Source: an uncultured Desulfohalobiaceae bacterium
Lineage (GTDB): Bacteria; Desulfobacterota; Desulfovibrionia; Desulfovibrionales; Desulfothermaceae
NCBI GenBank assembly: GCA_913055815.1
Contig: CAJXKR010000004.1
Span: 1 to 32,319, forward strand
Direction: 5' to 3'
DNA length: 32,319 bases
Under the pieces are notes generated by a model that saw only the letters and a program-made list of their open reading frames with translations, was not told the origin of the DNA and did no database searches. The first letter of the stretch is position 1; each line of letters begins with the position of its first letter. Below, in pieces: positions 28,445 to 32,319 of the stretch. Position numbers and translations under genes: made by a program.

Positions 28445-28498
28445 GACGCTGCAAGATGTCCCTGCAAAAAGTTGTTTTGCAAGTAATTTTATAGATGT

Positions 28499-28550
28499 CT
28501 CGCTACTTCGTAGTCGAGATTGCCCTCGCTACTTCGTAGTCGAGATTGCC
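28499..28550. repeat. 26-bp direct tandem duplication, each copy containing a hairpin
   Basis: ctcgctacttcgtagtcgagattgcc at 28499-28524 and 28525-28550, identical; internal CTAC-TTC-GTAG stem flanked by CTCG/CGAG. Confidence 0.85.
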
Positions 28551-28787
28551 AAGGTGTTAAAGTTTTCGGTAAATCAAGGATTTATAACTAGCATGTTTTA
28601 AAATTTAATTGTTGAAATTGATTTTCAAGGTGGCATCCTGTAAGCTTAAGTGCAAGTGACTGCATAATAAATAAGTCGATTATTAGATGTTGATCCCAAT
28701 GTTGCCGAATTTATTTCTAACAATTTCCTACAGAGTTGCAGTCAAGTAATACATATACCCAATATTTATTGCATCTGGAGAGACTAC

Positions 28788-30188
28788 TTGATATCTTTTT
28801 TTAAGAGCTCATTACTTGTAATAAGCTTAATATTGATTGTCTTGTTTAGTTCTCCTTCCCATGCGGGTTTAAGCGTGGAAGAAGAAAAGGAACTGGGTCA
28901 AAAATTCTATATCCTACTGCAATCGAACTATGATTTTGTTAAAGATCCGGTAGTTACACAATATGTCCGGAATATTGCCGACCGGATCAAAAATGTTCTT
29001 CCTTCCCATCCCTTCCGAATACGTATCAATGTTATAAAAAATAATAGTATCAATGCCTTTGCCGCTCCTGCCGGATATGTTTATCTCAATACCGGTTTGA
29101 TACTAAAAATGCAGTCCGAATCAGAATTGGCTGCGGTGATCGCCCACGAGTTCGCGCATGTAACCGAAAGGCATCTGGCCCAGAATGTCGAGCGCTCCAA
29201 GTACATCAATATTGCTACTTTAGCCGGAGTCTTGGCAGGAGCATTGGTGGGAGCCCAGACTTCCGGACTTGGACAGGCGCTGGCTGTTGGATCCATGGCC
29301 GGTGGAAAGGCAGCTGCTTTGAAATATAGTAGAGATCAGGAACAAGAGGCAGACAGAGCGGGGTTGTGGTATTTGGTTAAGGCAAATTATGATAAGACAG
29401 GTATGCATCATTCCTTGAAAAGGATAAAACAAGAAAGCCTTTTGAGTGGTACCAACAGTCCTCCTGCTTATATGTTAACCCATCCGGGATTGGGAAAGAG
29501 GATGAATTATTTGGAGAGCATGGAGAGTCAACTCCAAGCACCTGACAAAGAAAACTCCCAGACGAACAAGTCTTCCTTGCAAAGGGTCCAGATGCTCCTG
29601 AAATCCAAATATTCTCCTTTGGACATTGCTAATAGTTATTCGAAAATAAATAACAAAGAGTTGTCTTGTCTCGATACACTGGGAAAGGCCATTGTTTTAC
29701 AGAGAAGGAATCAAATTGAAGAAGCCAAGAAATATTTTCAAAAGTCTCTGGAATGTTCAAAAAAGGATTTTCTCTATTATAGAGAGGCTGGAATATTTTA
29801 TTTTAAAGCCGGGGAATTCGGGAAGTCATACAAATTTTTAAAAGATGCGGTTGAGTTGAATCCCAGGGATAAGCTCGCACTTTTTTACAAAGCAAAGGTT
29901 TTGGCTGCAAAGGGTAAGGATAATAAGGCAGCGAAGGATTTCAGGAGTGTTTTAAAAGTTATGCCAGAAAGTGCAGATGTGCACTATAGCCTGGGGAGGC
30001 TTTTGGGGCAAAATGGCAATAAATTCGATGGTTTTTTGCATTTTGCCTATGCCTATATGTTTTTGAACAAAAAGGAAAATACAGAGTACTACTTCCAAAA
30101 GGCTGAGGCTTTGGCCAAGACTGCAAAACAACAGTCCAAATTGAAAAAGTTCGAGGAAAAATACAAGTTAAGGAAAAAATATTGGTGA
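28788..30188 (+). CDS. M48-family metalloprotease with C-terminal TPR-like repeats (BepA/YfgC-like)
   Basis: 466 aa; N-terminal signal sequence, AVIAHEFAHVTERH (HEXXH), QEQEADRAGLWYL; helical repeats at C-terminus. Confidence 0.93.
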   Translation: MISFFKSSLLVISLILIVLFSSPSHAGLSVEEEKELGQKFYILLQSNYDFVKDPVVTQYVRNIADRIKNVLPSHPFRIRINVIKNNSINAFAAPAGYVYLNTGLILKMQSESELAAVIAHEFAHVTERHLAQNVERSKYINIATLAGVLAGALVGAQTSGLGQALAVGSMAGGKAAALKYSRDQEQEADRAGLWYLVKANYDKTGMHHSLKRIKQESLLSGTNSPPAYMLTHPGLGKRMNYLESMESQLQAPDKENSQTNKSSLQRVQMLLKSKYSPLDIANSYSKINNKELSCLDTLGKAIVLQRRNQIEEAKKYFQKSLECSKKDFLYYREAGIFYFKAGEFGKSYKFLKDAVELNPRDKLALFYKAKVLAAKGKDNKAAKDFRSVLKVMPESADVHYSLGRLLGQNGNKFDGFLHFAYAYMFLNKKENTEYYFQKAEALAKTAKQQSKLKKFEEKYKLRKKYW

Positions 30189-30197
30189 GATGGGTAG

Positions 30198-30233
30198 ACG
30201 TCAGTTATCTGACCGTTAACAGATAACTGACGT
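30198..30233. repeat. Perfect 14-bp inverted repeat (possible terminator hairpin)
   Basis: ACGTCAGTTATCTG-ACCGTTAA-CAGATAACTGACGT, 9 bp after the M48 gene stop; no clear T-tract. Confidence 0.7.
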
Positions 30234-30446
30234 GATAGCACAATCGAGATCTGTTAACCAAGTTCCATTTTGATTGCCAAAAAATAGCTTGACATGGACT
30301 AGGATTAACAGTTAGTTAGCGACTTTATAAATCTTACTTTATATAGTGTTGGTTTCTAAAAACAAGAGTACCAACAAAGACATTATTTGAGGATGATTAA
30401 TTAAGTCCAGGTAGTATATAAATTGTAATAAGGAGCGGGGAAAATT

Positions 30447-30812
30447 ATGTTTTTTGATCAATTAGCTTTTGCCATGAGTCAGACCGGTGCAGGAGGTTCA
30501 GGAGAACAGGGAAGTCCTTTGATAGCATTTTTGCCTTTGATAATATTGTTCGTAATATTTTATTTTTTGTTGATCAGGCCCCAACAAAAAAAGGCAAAAG
30601 AGCACAGGGAGATGTTGAATAATTTGAAAAAAGGAGACTCCGTAATAACTGGAGGAGGATTGTACGGCAGGATAAAAAATATTTCCGAAGAAATGCTTAC
30701 CCTGGATCTGGGTGGAAATATGGAAGTTAAAGTAAACAGGAACTATATCTCCCAAGTTACTGAAAATACGGTGGTAGATTCTGACAAGGAAGATAAGAAA
30801 TCCAAGTCTTAA
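30447..30812 (+). CDS. yajC: Preprotein translocase subunit YajC
   Basis: 121 aa; FYFLLIRPQQKKAKEHREML, GDSVITGGGLYGRI; followed by secD. Confidence 0.96.
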   Translation: MFFDQLAFAMSQTGAGGSGEQGSPLIAFLPLIILFVIFYFLLIRPQQKKAKEHREMLNNLKKGDSVITGGGLYGRIKNISEEMLTLDLGGNMEVKVNRNYISQVTENTVVDSDKEDKKSKS

Positions 30813-30862
30813 TTCGATTATACAATAATTTCTGCATGATCACATTTTAAAAGGGCGTTAAC

Positions 30863-32319
30863 ATGAAAAACAATATTCTTTGGAGGATAATAGTAGCCGC
30901 CATAGTTATCGGGATCGGAGCAATCTATGCCCTTCCTTCTTTCTTGGCTGAAGACAATGCATTGCGCAATGTACTTCCTGATAAAGAGATCAATTTGGGC
31001 CTTGACCTACAGGGAGGAATCAACCTGACCCTCGGGGTGGACATGGAGACCTCCTACAAGAATTCCCTGAATCAACTTGGAGAGCAGATTAGATCCGAAC
31101 TCAGGGATGATGAAGTGCTGATATTGCGTCCCAGGGCTATAAACAAGGAAAAATTGCAATTTGTATTGCTCAAATCCTCTCAGAAGCAAAAATTGGAAGA
31201 TTATATAAACAAGTATTATAATAAGCAATTGAAGATAACAAGAGTTGAGGATTTAAAAAAGGATCAGCTCCGGTATACACTCGCCTATACCTCCTCCTAC
31301 AAGGAAAAGATAAAGGATATGACCATCGATCAGGTCCTGAAGGTGGTAAGGAATCGAATAAATCAATTCGGGGTTAATCAACCGGATATCCGTAAATTGC
31401 AGAATGACAGGATTCAAGTCCAACTTCCTGGACTGGAGAATGCCAAACGCGCTATTGAACTGGTTAAGAGGACAGCACTTCTGGAGTTGCAATTGGTAAA
31501 CGATGAGGCCGACCTTGAGAAGGCTCGAGATGGTGTAGTGCCACCCGGTTCTGAATTGGCATATATGTATGAATCCGGAGCTCAAGGTGACAAAAAGGGA
31601 GAACCTATTGTCCTGAAGAAAAGGACTTTAATGACAGGGGAGCATATAAGCGATGCGAATGTAGCCTACGGTAGATATAATAATCCGTATGTATCCCTGA
31701 CTTTCGATCCCATAGGTGCTAGGAAGTTCGAACGATTGACCGGCAAGTATCAAGGTAAACGCATGGCCATAGTACTTGATGACAAGGTCTATTCCGCTCC
31801 CACTATTCAGGAGAAGATAAGAGGGGGGAAGGCTAGTATTACAGGTCAGTTTAAACTTCAAGAAGCACGGGATCTTGCCATAGTGTTAAGGGCCGGATCC
31901 TTGCCCGCTCCGGTGGAAATACTCCAGGAAAGGAGCGTAGGTGCTTCCCTGGGGAAATTGTCCATTCAGCAGGGTGTACGTTCCATGGTAGTAGGCGGTA
32001 TACTGATACTTCTTTTTACCATAATATATTACGGAATCGGTGGAGTGATTGTAGATACACTCCTGGGATTCAATCTGTTGTTAATCTTGGGAGTTTTGGC
32101 AGGTTTCGGAGCTACATTGACCCTGCCCGGAATTGCCGGAATAATTCTGCTTATCGGGACAGCAGTGGACGCTAGCGTGTTAATCTTCGAACGTATAAGA
32201 GAAGAATTCCGAAGAGGTATGAGCGCCAGGAAGGCAGTAGACGAAGGTTTTTCCAAGTCCACGTTGACGATTGTGGATGCCAATGTAACCACGATCATTG
32301 CAGCAATTATTCTTTATCA
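30863..32319 (+). CDS. secD: Protein translocase subunit SecD, truncated by the window end (absent from ORF track)
   Basis: Manual translation from ATG 30863: MKNNILWRIIVAAIVIGIGAIYALPSF...INLGLDLQGGINLTLGVD...VVRNRINQFGVNQPDI...VLRAGSLPAPVEILQERSVGASLG...GTAVDASVLIFERIREEFRRG; open to the last base. Confidence 0.96.
   Translation, partial: MKNNILWRIIVAAIVIGIGAIYALPSFLAEDNALRNVLPDKEINLGLDLQGGINLTLGVDMETSYKNSLNQLGEQIRSELRDDEVLILRPRAINKEKLQFVLLKSSQKQKLEDYINKYYNKQLKITRVEDLKKDQLRYTLAYTSSYKEKIKDMTIDQVLKVVRNRINQFGVNQPDIRKLQNDRIQVQLPGLENAKRAIELVKRTALLELQLVNDEADLEKARDGVVPPGSELAYMYESGAQGDKKGEPIVLKKRTLMTGEHISDANVAYGRYNNPYVSLTFDPIGARKFERLTGKYQGKRMAIVLDDKVYSAPTIQEKIRGGKASITGQFKLQEARDLAIVLRAGSLPAPVEILQERSVGASLGKLSIQQGVRSMVVGGILILLFTIIYYGIGGVIVDTLLGFNLLLILGVLAGFGATLTLPGIAGIILLIGTAVDASVLIFERIREEFRRGMSARKAVDEGFSKSTLTIVDANVTTIIAAIILY

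Noticed and set aside
1-32319. Genome-wide UGA reassignment (e.g. to Trp or Gly)
   Set aside because: UGA terminates other genes here (larC, clcA, pth, the M48 protease, HdrA3), and the six internal UGAs sit at Cys positions, not Trp or Gly.

Overview
Window from a bacterial chromosome, probably a sulfate-reducing or syntrophic deltaproteobacterium (inferred from gene content, not tested). Plus-strand housekeeping genes flank a ~14 kb minus-strand redox cluster at ~6.7-20.8 kb. Left flank: larC 3' end, class II photolyase, CLC chloride channel, small phasin-like protein, enoyl-CoA hydratase, and a convergent S4-like membrane protein. Right flank: htrA, ispE, tRNA-Gln, prs, rplY, pth, rho, M48 protease, yajC, secD (cut by the window edge). 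The redox cluster encodes a cytosolic formate dehydrogenase (FdhA), an FrhB/FdhB-like Fe-S protein, two MvhD-like proteins, three HdrA-type flavoproteins (one with a GltD-like insertion plus a second HdrA module), and an HdrC/HdrB-like CCG protein. The six-frame track breaks five of these genes at in-frame UGA codons. By reading through by hand I find six UGAs, each at a family-conserved Cys/Sec position and most followed by a plausible bacterial SECIS hairpin. I interpret them as selenocysteine: FdhA (1), MvhD2 (2), HdrA2 (1), MvhD1 (1), HdrA1-GltD (1). UGA is a normal stop in other genes of the window. The spacers inside this cluster are unusually long and filled with 7-8 bp repeat arrays, a 54 bp tandem repeat and a MITE-like element.
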